In this document: piece after piece, positions 54,524 through 63,888 of the stretch
Position numbering within the stretch: position 1 is the stretch's first letter
Layout of the letters: every line of letters starts with the position of its first letter
Source of the DNA: Candidatus Leptovillus affinis
GTDB lineage: Bacteria > Chloroflexota > Anaerolineae > Promineifilales > Promineifilaceae
Length of the DNA: 64,000 bases
Assembly (NCBI GenBank): GCA_016705235.1
Contig: JADIYP010000001.1
Span: 1,364,001-1,428,000 of the forward strand
Direction: 5' to 3'
The notes under the pieces: generated by a model
What the model was told of the DNA's origin: nothing
The model's input: the letters and a program-made list of their open reading frames with translations, nothing else
Databases searched by the model: none
Program-made: the position numbers and the translations under genes

Positions 54524-55357
54524 ATGATGACCTGGCTTCTTGAACCCCTTCAGTTTAGTTTTATCGTGCGCGCGCTGATCGCGGCCGTTATCGTGGGCAT
54601 TGTTTGTTCTGTATTGGGCACGTATGTGGTGCTGCGGGGCATGGCCTTTTTTGGCGATGCCCTGGCGCACACAATTTTGCCCGGCGTGGTGATTGCTTTT
54701 TTGCTGGGCTGGCCGCTGGCCGTGGGCGCGCTCATTTTTGGCGTACTCACGGCGCTGGGCATTGGCGTGCTGACCGATCGCGGTTCATTGAAGGAAGATA
54801 CGGCGATTGGCGTGGTGTTCGCCGGATTGTTTGCCCTGGGCGTGGCTTTGTTGTCGGCGTCGGGCAATTACACGTTGGACCTGGCGCACTTTTTGTTTGG
54901 CAATTTGTTGGGGGTGACGGCGGGGGATTTGTGGGTAACGGCCGTTCTCGGCGCCATTGTCCTGTTAGCTGTTTTCCTCTTCTACAAAGAATTCCTGGTT
55001 GTATCTTTTGATGCCGTCCTGGCGGTGACGCTGCGGCTGCCCACCACCTTTTTGCGTTATCTTTTGCTCATCCTCATCGCCGTGACCATTGTTGTTTCAC
55101 TGCAAGTGGTGGGTATCGCTCTGATGCTGGCAATGTTTGTCACGCCGGCGGCGGCGGCATCGCTGCTCACCCGCCGCCTGCCCACGATGATGGGCGTCGC
55201 CGCGCTCATTGGCGCGTTTTCCGGCGTGGCGGGATTGTACGCCTCGTATTATATGAATATCGCTTCCGGTCCGGCCGTTGTGCTGGTGGCGACCTTCATC
55301 TTTCTTATTGTGTTTCTCTTCGCCCCGGGACGCGGCGTTTTGCTGCGTTCAGCCTGA
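54524..55357 (+). CDS. Zinc/manganese ABC transporter permease
   Basis: 277 aa with about eight spans of the ZnuB/MntB (ABC-3) family. GTYVVLRGMAFFGDALAHTI and DRGSLKEDTAIGVVFAGLFA are family-typical segments. FVTPAAAASLLTRRLPTMM is near the cytoplasmic coupling helix. It meets the stop of the Ser/Thr kinase directly, without a spacer. Confidence 0.92.
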   Translation: MMTWLLEPLQFSFIVRALIAAVIVGIVCSVLGTYVVLRGMAFFGDALAHTILPGVVIAFLLGWPLAVGALIFGVLTALGIGVLTDRGSLKEDTAIGVVFAGLFALGVALLSASGNYTLDLAHFLFGNLLGVTAGDLWVTAVLGAIVLLAVFLFYKEFLVVSFDAVLAVTLRLPTTFLRYLLLILIAVTIVVSLQVVGIALMLAMFVTPAAAASLLTRRLPTMMGVAALIGAFSGVAGLYASYYMNIASGPAVVLVATFIFLIVFLFAPGRGVLLRSA

Positions 55358-57925
55358 TCAGGGCAGGGGCCAGATGGTGAAATCGGTGAAGCCGGTGGTG
55401 GTGTCGGCTATTTCATCGCCGTCGTAAAAAGCGGCCGCCACAGCCACATCGCCCGCAACCAGCCGATCCCCTAACTCCAAATTAGACACAAACGAACCGT
55501 TCAGGAACAAATAACCGATTCCATTTTGCGCCACGAGGGTGAGGGTGTTCTGTTCGCCGTCGCCGGTGGCCAGATTACCTTCCACCGAACCGTCGTTGAT
55601 GAAATAATCGTCGTCGGGGCGCCGGTCAACCAGACTCCAATCGCCATTGGATTCCACGATCAGCCAATATTCGTTTTCGGTTTCGCGGAAGGCGAAGCCC
55701 CAGTCCCAAGCGCCGGTTGTGGCGGCGTAGGGATTGCTAAATTCGGCCTGGGCGACAAAATTTTGCAGCGAGACATCGCTGGATTGCATTTTGATGAAGT
55801 CATCGAGCACATGGGCCAATTCGCCGCTTTGAGGGCCGTAGGCGGGCACATAAGACCAGACGCCAAAGGATTCATAGCGGGTCACCGCGCCCGGCTGTTC
55901 GTCAACGCTGTAGAAGCCGGTTCCCAGGAGCAGGTCGCCAAAATCGGTGCGGGTGGAAAGGTCCAGGGTGGTGATAAATTCGTTGTTGAGGAAGAAGTAG
56001 CCGGTTTCTTCGTTGGCAATGAGCAGGATGTCGTTACGGCCGTTGGCCTGCAAATTCAAATACGCCGATACATCTCCCTCGTGGATGAAAGTATCCGTGT
56101 CGCCGCTGCGATTGTTCAGGCTCCAGACGCCATCGGAACCCACCACCAGACGCAGTTCTTCGTCGACGGCCGTTTGCCGGAAAATCAGGCCAAAATCCCA
56201 ACTGTTCTCAGCGGCCGCATACGGATTTAGCACGCTCGCCTGGGCGACAAAATTGCGTAAATCGACCCCTGAGGACACCGATTCAATCACATTGTCGGCT
56301 TCGTGGACCAGGTCGCCGGAAGTTGGGCCATAGGCGGCGGGGATGGCGGGCGGCTGACCGAGCGCGCTGCGCGTGGCGGCCAGGCTGGCGCGTGTTCCCG
56401 CCAGGTTGTTAGCCGGCGTTGCCAGCAGCGGGTTGTTGGCGGCGCGGGTGGCCAGCAGGCTGGCGCGGGTAGCGGCCAGCGGGTTTTCCAGGGCGATGGT
56501 GGGCGGAATTGGCGTGGGCTGGCCGCGGGTGGGCGGCGCTTGCGTCGGGGAGACGGCCGAGGTTGCCGCCGCGATGGCCGCTGCCGTGCCGATTTGCTCG
56601 CGGGTGGCGATCAACCCGGCTTTGGCGGTGGCGGTGGCGATGTCGTTTTCGTCGAGCAGGGGGAAGGCAGCGGCCGTGGGCGAGTTGTCGGCAACGGCCG
56701 TGGGCGTGCCGCTAAGATTCGCCAGAATATCATCCCGGTTGCGCACAATCAGCCCAATGACGCCGGCCAGGCAGAGGCAGAGCAAAAGCAGTAAGCCACC
56801 CATCACCCAGCCCCAGATAGGGATGTTGCGCTGGCCGGGGTAGGACGGCGCGGCGACTTTTTCGACCGGTGTTTTAGGTGGCGGCGGCGGTGGCAGCGGT
56901 ATATTTGCCAACAACACTTCGCTGGCGGCGGCTGCGGCCAGGTCGTCGGGCGCGGTGTCGATGGGCATTGGCGGGATGGTGGGCAGGTCGTGGGCCTCGG
57001 GTGGCTGTTCGGCGTGGTCAAGCATGTCTGGGGTGATGGCGGCCTGCATGGCGGCCAATTGGCTGGTGGCCAGGTTGTTCTGAACTTCAACGGCCGTTTT
57101 GCCTTTTTGCGTCAGGGTACTCAGGGCAGCGTTTAGATCGGCGGCGCTGGCGAAACGATCGTCTCGCTCTTTGGCCAGCGCTTTGCCCACCACCTGCTCC
57201 GCTTCCGGCGGCAGGTCTGGCCGGTTTTTCAGGATTTGCGGCACGGGGTCCAGAATGTGTTTCATCATCATTTTGGCCGGGGTATCCGCTTCGTAAGGCA
57301 GGTGGCCGGTGAGCATTTGGAAGAGGATGACACCGAGGGCGTAGATGTCGGAACGGCCGTCTAGTTCTTTGTCGCCGTAGACCTGTTCCGGACTCATGTA
57401 AGTGGGCGTGCCCACCAGACTGCCGCTGGCCGTCAGGTTAGAATCGGACGTGGTCAGGCGCACGATGCCAAAATCGGCCAAAAAAGCGTCGCCGTATTGA
57501 TCGAACAAAATATTGCTGGGCTTCAGGTCGCGGTGGATGATGCCTTCGCTGTGGGCGCGGTCTAGCGCCGAGCCGAGCCGCTGTAAAATTTCGGCCGATT
57601 CTTCGATAGTCAGCGGGCCATGCTCCAATCTGTCGGCCAAGGAACCGCCGGGCATATAGCGCATCACCAGATAAAGCAGCCCGGCCTCTTCGCCGTAATC
57701 GTACACCGGCACAATGGCCGGATGTTCCAGGGCGGCGATGGTTTTGGCTTCCCGGTTGAAGCGCGCGCGAAATTCAGGGTCGTGCATGAATTCTGGCGGT
57801 AATACTTTGACGGCGATGGGACGTTCAAAGCGCGGATCGTAGGCTTTGAAGACGGTGGCCATGCCCCCGCGCCCAATTTCTTCTTGAATTTCGTAACGCC
57901 CAATTTTTTCTGGTTTCGTGGTCAT
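55358..57925 (-). CDS. Membrane Ser/Thr protein kinase with duplicated extracellular domain
   Basis: 855 aa. The PknB-like kinase (residues about 10-270) has IGRGGMATVF, IAVKVL, HRDLKPSN, DFGIVRL and SPEQVYG, all expected catalytic elements. A span (WGWVMGGLLLLLCLCLAGVI) near residue 375 is followed by Ala/Thr-rich sequence with ATRASLLATRAAN repeats. Two similar 140-residue domains follow (YGPTSGDLVHEADNVIESVS, YGPQSGELAHVLDDFIKMQS), each with FVAQA and a GFVFRE-like segment. They look like ligand-sensing jelly-rolls. It is 10 nt downstream of the phosphatase gene, so probably in one operon with it. Confidence 0.92.
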   Translation of the reverse strand: MTTKPEKIGRYEIQEEIGRGGMATVFKAYDPRFERPIAVKVLPPEFMHDPEFRARFNREAKTIAALEHPAIVPVYDYGEEAGLLYLVMRYMPGGSLADRLEHGPLTIEESAEILQRLGSALDRAHSEGIIHRDLKPSNILFDQYGDAFLADFGIVRLTTSDSNLTASGSLVGTPTYMSPEQVYGDKELDGRSDIYALGVILFQMLTGHLPYEADTPAKMMMKHILDPVPQILKNRPDLPPEAEQVVGKALAKERDDRFASAADLNAALSTLTQKGKTAVEVQNNLATSQLAAMQAAITPDMLDHAEQPPEAHDLPTIPPMPIDTAPDDLAAAAASEVLLANIPLPPPPPPKTPVEKVAAPSYPGQRNIPIWGWVMGGLLLLLCLCLAGVIGLIVRNRDDILANLSGTPTAVADNSPTAAAFPLLDENDIATATAKAGLIATREQIGTAAAIAAATSAVSPTQAPPTRGQPTPIPPTIALENPLAATRASLLATRAANNPLLATPANNLAGTRASLAATRSALGQPPAIPAAYGPTSGDLVHEADNVIESVSSGVDLRNFVAQASVLNPYAAAENSWDFGLIFRQTAVDEELRLVVGSDGVWSLNNRSGDTDTFIHEGDVSAYLNLQANGRNDILLIANEETGYFFLNNEFITTLDLSTRTDFGDLLLGTGFYSVDEQPGAVTRYESFGVWSYVPAYGPQSGELAHVLDDFIKMQSSDVSLQNFVAQAEFSNPYAATTGAWDWGFAFRETENEYWLIVESNGDWSLVDRRPDDDYFINDGSVEGNLATGDGEQNTLTLVAQNGIGYLFLNGSFVSNLELGDRLVAGDVAVAAAFYDGDEIADTTTGFTDFTIWPLP

Positions 57926-57935
57926 ACAATTTGCC

Positions 57936-60848
57936 TCATGTCGTTTTCATGACAACGAGTGTGATATCGTCAAACTGCGGCGTGTCGCCGGCGTGATCGC
58001 GAATGGCCTGGGTGATGGCTTCGATGGTCTCTGAGGCGGAATGTTTTTGGTGGGCTGTGGCTGTGATGCGCAGCCGTTCCAGGCCAAATTCGTCGTAATC
58101 TTCGTTCATGGCTTCGGTGACGCCATCGGTATAAAAGATGAGGGTGTCGCCTTTGTTGACGTGAATGCGCTGCTGCTGAATGTGGATGGAGGGCAAGACG
58201 CCGAGCGCCATGCCTTCGCCGTTTAGCAGATGGGAACGGCCGTTGCTTTCTAGCAGCAGCGGGGGGTTGTGGCCGCCGTTGGCATAGGTCAGGGTTTGGG
58301 TTTCGGGATTCCAAACGCCGTAAAACACCGTCACAAACAGGTCCGACTGCGCTTCGCTGTCCAGAATCTCGTTGGCGCGCATCAGCACGTGGGCCGGATT
58401 TTGGCGGTTGAAGGCGACGGTGCGCAAGATGGTGCGGCTGAGGGCCATAAACAGGGCGGCGGGCACGCCTTTGTCGGCTACGTCGGCGACGACGATGCCC
58501 CAGTGGCCGTTTTCCATTCGGATGAAGTCATAGAAATCGCCGCTGACCTGGCGAGCGGCCAGCCAAAAGCTGGCCACCTGGCAGCCGGGGATGTTGGGAC
58601 GGCCGTATGGCAGCAGACTGGCCTGGATTTCGCGGGCAACATTAAGTTCTTGTTCCAATTTGCTGCGTTCGGCGGCCACCAGATAGAGTTGGTTATTGAC
58701 AACGGCCGTGGCCGCCTGATGGGCGATGCCATTCAAAATGCTGATGTGGCGCAGCGTCAGGCGGCGTTCCTTTTCCTCGGCTACGCCCACAATCATCGCC
58801 CCGACCAACTGCCCGCGCGCGTTGAGCGGGAAGGCATGGGCGTGAGACGAGCTTAACACTTTAGACAGCCAGGGAGCCAGGGGGAAGGTGTAATAAGCGG
58901 CATTGGGCGTTAGCGCTCCTGCCTGGGAATGGGCGGCCAGAAATTCGTTTTGTTCCAATTCGAGTGTCGAAAGCAGCCCCAAACCCATTTCGGAGATGCC
59001 GTAGCTGGGTCCGGGCCGAAACGCTTCCCGTTGTTTGTCCCAGATTAGCACCACAGCCGATTCAACGCCCACCAGCATGGGCACCAGGCGCACGATGGTG
59101 TCTAAAATTTCATTTAGATCAATCAGGCTGTTGACGGCTTCGGCCGTTTGCAGCAGGGCAGCGTTGACCCACGCTTCTTCTTGCTGGGCAATGCGCAGGC
59201 AGGCGCTCTCGATGGCTTTGGCCGACTGGTCCATGATGGTTTGCAGCAGTTCCGGTCGCCGGGGAAAGGGGCTGCTGCCGTCGTTGGTTGGCGGCGAGTC
59301 GATGATCATCACGCCCAACATATCGGCGGCCGTGTGGATGGGCAGCAGAGTAAATGGGCCAATCGGACCATCGCTGCCCAAAAAATGGCGCGACCAGGGT
59401 GGCGGGGCGCTGCTGGTGAGGGCTTCGTGACCGACGTGAACAGCGTCCAGCGCGCCCCAATCGCCCAGTTTAAGCCAGAGTTGGTGGAACCATTGGCTAA
59501 ATGGACGTGAAACGCCGTAAACGTCGCCGCCGCGATACGCTTTTTGTTCTTTGTCCCACAGCAGGATGGCGCAGAAGGAAAGGCCGAGCAGCAATGGGGT
59601 GATGCGGGTAACGGCCGTAACAATTTCATTCAGTTCGCTGCTCTGGCTGATGGTTTCGGTTACCTGCAATTGGGCGGCCGTGAGCCACGCCTGTTCACGC
59701 TGCCAACTCAGCTGCTGCGCTTTGTGAATGGCGATGGCAATTTCGGCGGCCAGGGCGGCCAGCACGACCTGCTCGTTGTGGGTAAACGCGTTAATTTGCG
59801 TGCTTTGTACGTCCAGGATGCCGATGACCTTGCTTTCGGTTTTCAGGGGGATGGCGATTTCCGCTCTGGTGGCGGGGGTAACGGCCGTTTGCCCAATCTG
59901 GGCCAGGTAGCGCGGGTCGTCGGCGGTGTTGTTGGCGACAATGGTTTCGCACAGAGCCAGCGCCGAGCCGACAATCCCTTCACCGGGGCGCAGGCGGGCT
60001 TCCAGGTCGGCGATGTGCGGGCTGCTGCTGGCTTCGATGACCACGTCGCCCGTGTCTTCAGCGACGCTGAAGATATTGACCAGATGGAAGTTGAAGGTTT
60101 TTTTGATGGCCTGGACCACTTGTTCAAAAATTTCGCGCAGTTCATATTCGCCGGTTACGTCGCGGGCTATCTGGCTGACCAACTCCAGTTGGGCAGCGCG
60201 TTGGCTTTGCTGTTCGAACATGCGCGCATGGGCGATGGCTGCGGCGGCCTGGTTGGTGAGGATCATCAGGCGGCGCAGGTCTTCTTCGCTGAAGTGCGAC
60301 GGCCGTAAGCTTTGCGCCGCCACTACGCCGATCACTTCTTCACTGCTGAGCAAGGGCAAAAAAATGGCCGACCGGGGGGCGACATCGCTGATGTAGCGGG
60401 GTTTGGCCGGCAGGCGGCTCATTTCTTTTTGGAAGTCGCGCACCAGCAGGGGCGTGCGCGATTGGCGCACCCAACCGGCGATGCCGCTGTCCTCGCTGAG
60501 GTCGAAGGTGATGGGGGTTTCTTGGGGACGGCCGTTAATCTTCCAATACATAATCTCGTAGAATTGGTCGTCGAACAAGCCGATCTGAAAGGTCTGGTTG
60601 TCGATCACCTTGCCGCATTCCTGAGCGATCAACTGGCAGAGAGCGGTAATATCCAATTCGGCGCTGACAATGCTGCGGCCGGCAGCGCTCAGCGCTTCCA
60701 GTTCGGTTACGCGCTGCATGAGCGCCTGCCGCGAACGATAGCGACGGACGGCAATGAGGATCAGAAATGTCATCGCCACAAAGACGACAAAGAATGAGAG
60801 GGTTGGCCCTGAAAGGGGACCAGACGCTTGTAAGTTGATGGATGACAT
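57936..60848 (-). CDS. GAF / SpoIIE (RsbU-like) phosphatase
   Basis: 970 aa. An N-terminal span (LSFFVVFVAMTFLILIAV) precedes at least three GAF-like modules (DLEARLRPGEGIVGSALALC, IAIPLKTESKVIGILDVQST, LVGVESAVVLIWDK). The C-terminal 240 residues are a PP2C/SpoIIE phosphatase with the metal aspartates in SGDFYDFI, VADVADKG, YTDGVTEA and FDDITLVV. Such proteins dephosphorylate STAS antagonists and switch on an alternative sigma factor. Two STAS proteins and an RsbW-like kinase lie upstream. Confidence 0.93.
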   Translation of the reverse strand: MSSINLQASGPLSGPTLSFFVVFVAMTFLILIAVRRYRSRQALMQRVTELEALSAAGRSIVSAELDITALCQLIAQECGKVIDNQTFQIGLFDDQFYEIMYWKINGRPQETPITFDLSEDSGIAGWVRQSRTPLLVRDFQKEMSRLPAKPRYISDVAPRSAIFLPLLSSEEVIGVVAAQSLRPSHFSEEDLRRLMILTNQAAAAIAHARMFEQQSQRAAQLELVSQIARDVTGEYELREIFEQVVQAIKKTFNFHLVNIFSVAEDTGDVVIEASSSPHIADLEARLRPGEGIVGSALALCETIVANNTADDPRYLAQIGQTAVTPATRAEIAIPLKTESKVIGILDVQSTQINAFTHNEQVVLAALAAEIAIAIHKAQQLSWQREQAWLTAAQLQVTETISQSSELNEIVTAVTRITPLLLGLSFCAILLWDKEQKAYRGGDVYGVSRPFSQWFHQLWLKLGDWGALDAVHVGHEALTSSAPPPWSRHFLGSDGPIGPFTLLPIHTAADMLGVMIIDSPPTNDGSSPFPRRPELLQTIMDQSAKAIESACLRIAQQEEAWVNAALLQTAEAVNSLIDLNEILDTIVRLVPMLVGVESAVVLIWDKQREAFRPGPSYGISEMGLGLLSTLELEQNEFLAAHSQAGALTPNAAYYTFPLAPWLSKVLSSSHAHAFPLNARGQLVGAMIVGVAEEKERRLTLRHISILNGIAHQAATAVVNNQLYLVAAERSKLEQELNVAREIQASLLPYGRPNIPGCQVASFWLAARQVSGDFYDFIRMENGHWGIVVADVADKGVPAALFMALSRTILRTVAFNRQNPAHVLMRANEILDSEAQSDLFVTVFYGVWNPETQTLTYANGGHNPPLLLESNGRSHLLNGEGMALGVLPSIHIQQQRIHVNKGDTLIFYTDGVTEAMNEDYDEFGLERLRITATAHQKHSASETIEAITQAIRDHAGDTPQFDDITLVVMKTT

Positions 60849-60902
60849 GTCGATTAGAACCGATTTGGAGAAGTTGGGGTTCTGCGGTTTGTGTAAGCGT
60901 TA

Positions 60903-61250
60903 TTAATTAAATGGGGGCATCGCAGATAGGGCTTCCTCCTGAGTTTGGTAAATCTCAAAGACTTTGTCGAAGCCGATCATGGTAAAGATTTCACAGAGGC
61001 GCTCGTTTAAACCGTACAGGATGACGTCGCCTTCGTGGGCGCGGGCTTTGCGCCAGGCGCTGACCAGGCAGCGCAGGCCGCCGCTGTTGATGTAGTTGGT
61101 TTCGGTCAGGTTGACGAGCAGTCGGTATTGTTGGGCGTTGATGAGTTCGGTGAGGGTTGTGTTGAGGTCTGGGGTCTGGGTTTGGTCCAGACGGCCGTGT
61201 ACCTCAACTTCCCAAATGCCGACGGTTAACTGTTGTTGGCTAATGTTCAT
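60903..61250 (-). CDS. STAS-domain anti-sigma factor antagonist
   Basis: 115 aa. The phospho-acceptor serine sits in NYINSGGLRCLVSA, as in RsbV/SpoIIAA. The gene ends 52 nt before the phosphatase start and begins 3 nt after the RsbW-like stop. It would be phosphorylated by the RsbW-like kinase and reactivated by the SpoIIE phosphatase. Confidence 0.9.
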   Translation of the reverse strand: MNISQQQLTVGIWEVEVHGRLDQTQTPDLNTTLTELINAQQYRLLVNLTETNYINSGGLRCLVSAWRKARAHEGDVILYGLNERLCEIFTMIGFDKVFEIYQTQEEALSAMPPFN

Positions 61251-61253
61251 GGT

Positions 61254-61691
61254 TTACGCATCACCCATTTGTTTGATCATCGTCAGGGTATTGCCCTGAC
61301 GATCAAACGTGTATTGGATGTCGTCCATTAAAGTGCGCATGAAGTGGATGCCCAAACCGCCCACCTTCAAGGTTTCGGGTTCAGCTTCCACCGAGAGGTC
61401 AGACATGGCGGGTGGGGGGACGTTGGTGGGGTCGAAGGAACGGCCGTGATCCCGAAAGGTAATGATGAATTGGTCCTTAGCGACCCGCCAACTCACCTCG
61501 ATATCGCCTAAATCTTCCCCTTCATACGCATGTTCAATGATGTTGGTGCAGGCTTCGTCACAGGCCAGTTCTACATGAAACAACGCCCCTTCATCCAGAC
61601 CAGATGTTTGTGCGCCATCTACGATAAAGTCGCAAATATCTCTGATGTTAGTGTAACGACCACGAACTGTGAGGATGTGTTTTTCACCCAT
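61254..61691 (-). CDS. RsbW/SpoIIAB-like anti-sigma kinase
   Basis: About 145 aa from the ATG at 61691. The GHKL ATPase motifs are ELACDEACTNIIEHAY (N-box), FRDHGRSFDP (G1) and KVGGLGIHFMRTLMD (G2). It should bind a sigma factor or STAS protein and phosphorylate the latter. No sigma factor gene is in the window. Confidence 0.9.
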   Translation of the reverse strand: MGEKHILTVRGRYTNIRDICDFIVDGAQTSGLDEGALFHVELACDEACTNIIEHAYEGEDLGDIEVSWRVAKDQFIITFRDHGRSFDPTNVPPPAMSDLSVEAEPETLKVGGLGIHFMRTLMDDIQYTFDRQGNTLTMIKQMGDA

Positions 61692-61895
61692 AGAAGTGTT
61701 TAACGTGGGCCACAGCGCTGCCACTGGCCATATCTGGCGCACCCGTTTATATGGGGCGGTCGGCTACCTGTCGGCATGAAAATGGGGTGCAGGCAAATGA
61801 GAAAACGGCATCAGGCGTTACACTTTTTTGCCGGTAATCATTGACTCGGCTTCCAGGCGCAGGCTGTTCGGCAACATGATGGTTGGGAAGGGTTG

Positions 61896-62243
61896 TTAGA
61901 AGCTGCCGACGGCGGCCGTCAGGTCGTCGTAGGTTACAAACAGCGCGGACAGGCCTGCTAGAGAAAATACCTCACTCACCCGTTCCGATGGGGTGGCGAT
62001 GCGCACGTCGCCGCGCTTCTTCTTCGCTTCGCGTAAGGCGGCAACGATGGCCCGCAGCCCGGCACTGCTCATGTATTCGATTCCTGATAGTTCGACGACG
62101 ATGTTGGCGTTGCCATCTTCGAGGAGTTGTTTCAGGGCATTGTCCAATTGGTTGGCATTGGTGCTGTCGATGCGCCCGGCGGCGGTGAGGACAGAGACGC
62201 GTTTGTGGGTTTCAATGGATAGGGTCAGTTCGGATTCGCTCAC
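61896..62243 (-). CDS. STAS-domain anti-sigma factor antagonist
   Basis: 115 aa with the phospho-serine site in IEYMSSAGLRAIVAAL. It is a paralogue of the gene at 60903. The 205-nt spacer between this gene and the RsbW-like one suggests it may be transcribed separately. Two antagonists for one anti-sigma kinase allow two inputs. Confidence 0.9.
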   Translation of the reverse strand: MSESELTLSIETHKRVSVLTAAGRIDSTNANQLDNALKQLLEDGNANIVVELSGIEYMSSAGLRAIVAALREAKKKRGDVRIATPSERVSEVFSLAGLSALFVTYDDLTAAVGSF

Positions 62244-62364
62244 AGTGTTTTACTCCTTGCGTTTAGGGAAGGGATAGTTGGCGAAATTATACCACAAAGA
62301 AAATGGGTAACGAGGAATGAGGTTTCCAGGCGAGGGGAGGGTGGCGTTGTGTTAGAATGGAGGA

Positions 62365-63531
62365 ATGCATGAGTTAGAGAGCGGCTTGCGGGCAAAGGCT
62401 CGGGAACTGGGATTTGAACGGTTGGGCATTATTTCGGCTGTGCCAGGCCGGCGGCTGGATGCGTATTTGGCCTGGGTGGCGCAGGGATTTCAGGGGGAAA
62501 TGGGGTACATGGCGCGGCCTGATCGGGTGGCGCGACGGCAAGATTTGCAGGTGATTTTGCCTGGTGTGCAGTCGATTGTGTGTGTGGGATTGGATTATTT
62601 TACGCGGCGGCTGCCAACGGCCGTGTCCCAAGACCCCAGCCGCGGCCGCATTGCCAATTATGCCTGGGGGCTGGATTATCATGATGTGATGACGCCCCGC
62701 CTGGAAGCCCTGGCCGAGTGGCTGCGCGCGGCCGGCGGCCAATCGGCCAGCCGGGTGTATGTAGATACGGGCGCTGTGCTGGAACGGGATCATGGCGAAA
62801 CGGCCGGTTTGGGGTTTACCGGCAAAAACAGCATGCTCATCCATTCACGGTATGGTTCCTGGTTTTTCTTGGGCGAACTGCTGACCACGCTGCCGTTGAC
62901 CCCAATTTCCGCCCAATCGGCCGTATCGCCGCCATCTTGTGGGCGCTGCCACCGCTGCCTGGACGCCTGCCCGACGGATGCGTTCCCTGAGCCGTATGTG
63001 TTGGATGCGCGGCGCTGCATTTCTTACCTGACGATTGAGTTGAAAGGATGGATTCCCCGAGAGTTACGGCCGTTAATGGGCAATTGGATTTACGGTTGTG
63101 ATGTTTGCCAGGATGTGTGCCCGTTTAATCGGTTTGCGCAGCCGACAGGGGAAGCCGGGTTTTATCCGGCGGCTGGGGAACTGGGATTGGCGGATTGGGC
63201 GGCGGCTGCGCCGCCGTTGCTGGCTGTGCTGGCGCTGGATGAGGCGGGTTTTGCGGCGCGGTTTGCGCGCAGCCCCATCAAACGGATAAAGCGGCCGCGA
63301 TTGGTGCGGAATGCGTGCGTGGCGGCGGGGAATTGGGGCAGCGCAACGGCCGTTCCCGCCCTCATCGCCCTCCTAGCTGATCCGGAGCCGATTGTTCGCG
63401 GCCATGCCGCCTGGGCGCTGCGGCAGATAAATGATGAGGGGGGGCTAACGGCCGTATACCAGGCATTGCCGCGCGAACCCGACGAAATTGTCCGCAGCGA
63501 AATGCGCGGCGACGGCTCAGGACGGCATTAA
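62365..63531 (+). CDS. queG: Epoxyqueuosine reductase
   Basis: 388 aa, the last step of queuosine synthesis on tRNA. The N-terminal cobalamin-binding domain contains DTGAVLERDHGETAGLGFTG. Two ferredoxin clusters follow (CGRCHRCLDACP and CDVCQDVCPFN). A HEAT repeat (ALIALLADPEPIVRGHAAW) is at the C-terminus. The ATG has GGAGG just upstream. The stop overlaps the convergent response-regulator gene by 15 nt. Confidence 0.95.
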   Translation: MHELESGLRAKARELGFERLGIISAVPGRRLDAYLAWVAQGFQGEMGYMARPDRVARRQDLQVILPGVQSIVCVGLDYFTRRLPTAVSQDPSRGRIANYAWGLDYHDVMTPRLEALAEWLRAAGGQSASRVYVDTGAVLERDHGETAGLGFTGKNSMLIHSRYGSWFFLGELLTTLPLTPISAQSAVSPPSCGRCHRCLDACPTDAFPEPYVLDARRCISYLTIELKGWIPRELRPLMGNWIYGCDVCQDVCPFNRFAQPTGEAGFYPAAGELGLADWAAAAPPLLAVLALDEAGFAARFARSPIKRIKRPRLVRNACVAAGNWGSATAVPALIALLADPEPIVRGHAAWALRQINDEGGLTAVYQALPREPDEIVRSEMRGDGSGRH

Positions 63532-63888
63532 AAGCTGCTCCATGTGGGCCAGCAGATCTTCAGGATCGATGGGTTTGGCGAGAAAACAGTTTGCGCCGGC
63601 GGCCAGACTTTGCCTTTCCACCCTGTCAAAAGAATTCCCGCTCAGGATGATAATCGGCAGATGGGCCGTTTGCGGTTGGTCACGCAGATGTCGGCAGACG
63701 GTCAGGCCATCCATTTTCGGCATCATCATGTCTAAAAGTATGATATCCGGCAGATGGTCGGCCACTTTTTCTAAAGCATCTGCGCCATCTTCTGCCGAAA
63801 ACACCTGATACCCCGTCATTTCTAAAATAATTTGTAAGATTTCGCGCGTAGCTTCTTCGTCATCGACAATTAATACTGATTTGCTCAT
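63517..63888 (-). CDS. CheY-like response regulator
   Basis: 123 aa, a single receiver domain. The acidic pocket DDEEATRE, the phospho-aspartate in DIILLDMMMPKMDGL, and the conserved lysine in FLAKPIDPEDLL are all present. There is no output domain. Its 3' end overlaps queG. The 63889-64000 end of the window shows no gene. It could receive phosphate from a kinase outside the window. Confidence 0.94.
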   Translation of the reverse strand: MSKSVLIVDDEEATREILQIILEMTGYQVFSAEDGADALEKVADHLPDIILLDMMMPKMDGLTVCRHLRDQPQTAHLPIIILSGNSFDRVERQSLAAGANCFLAKPIDPEDLLAHMEQLLMPS

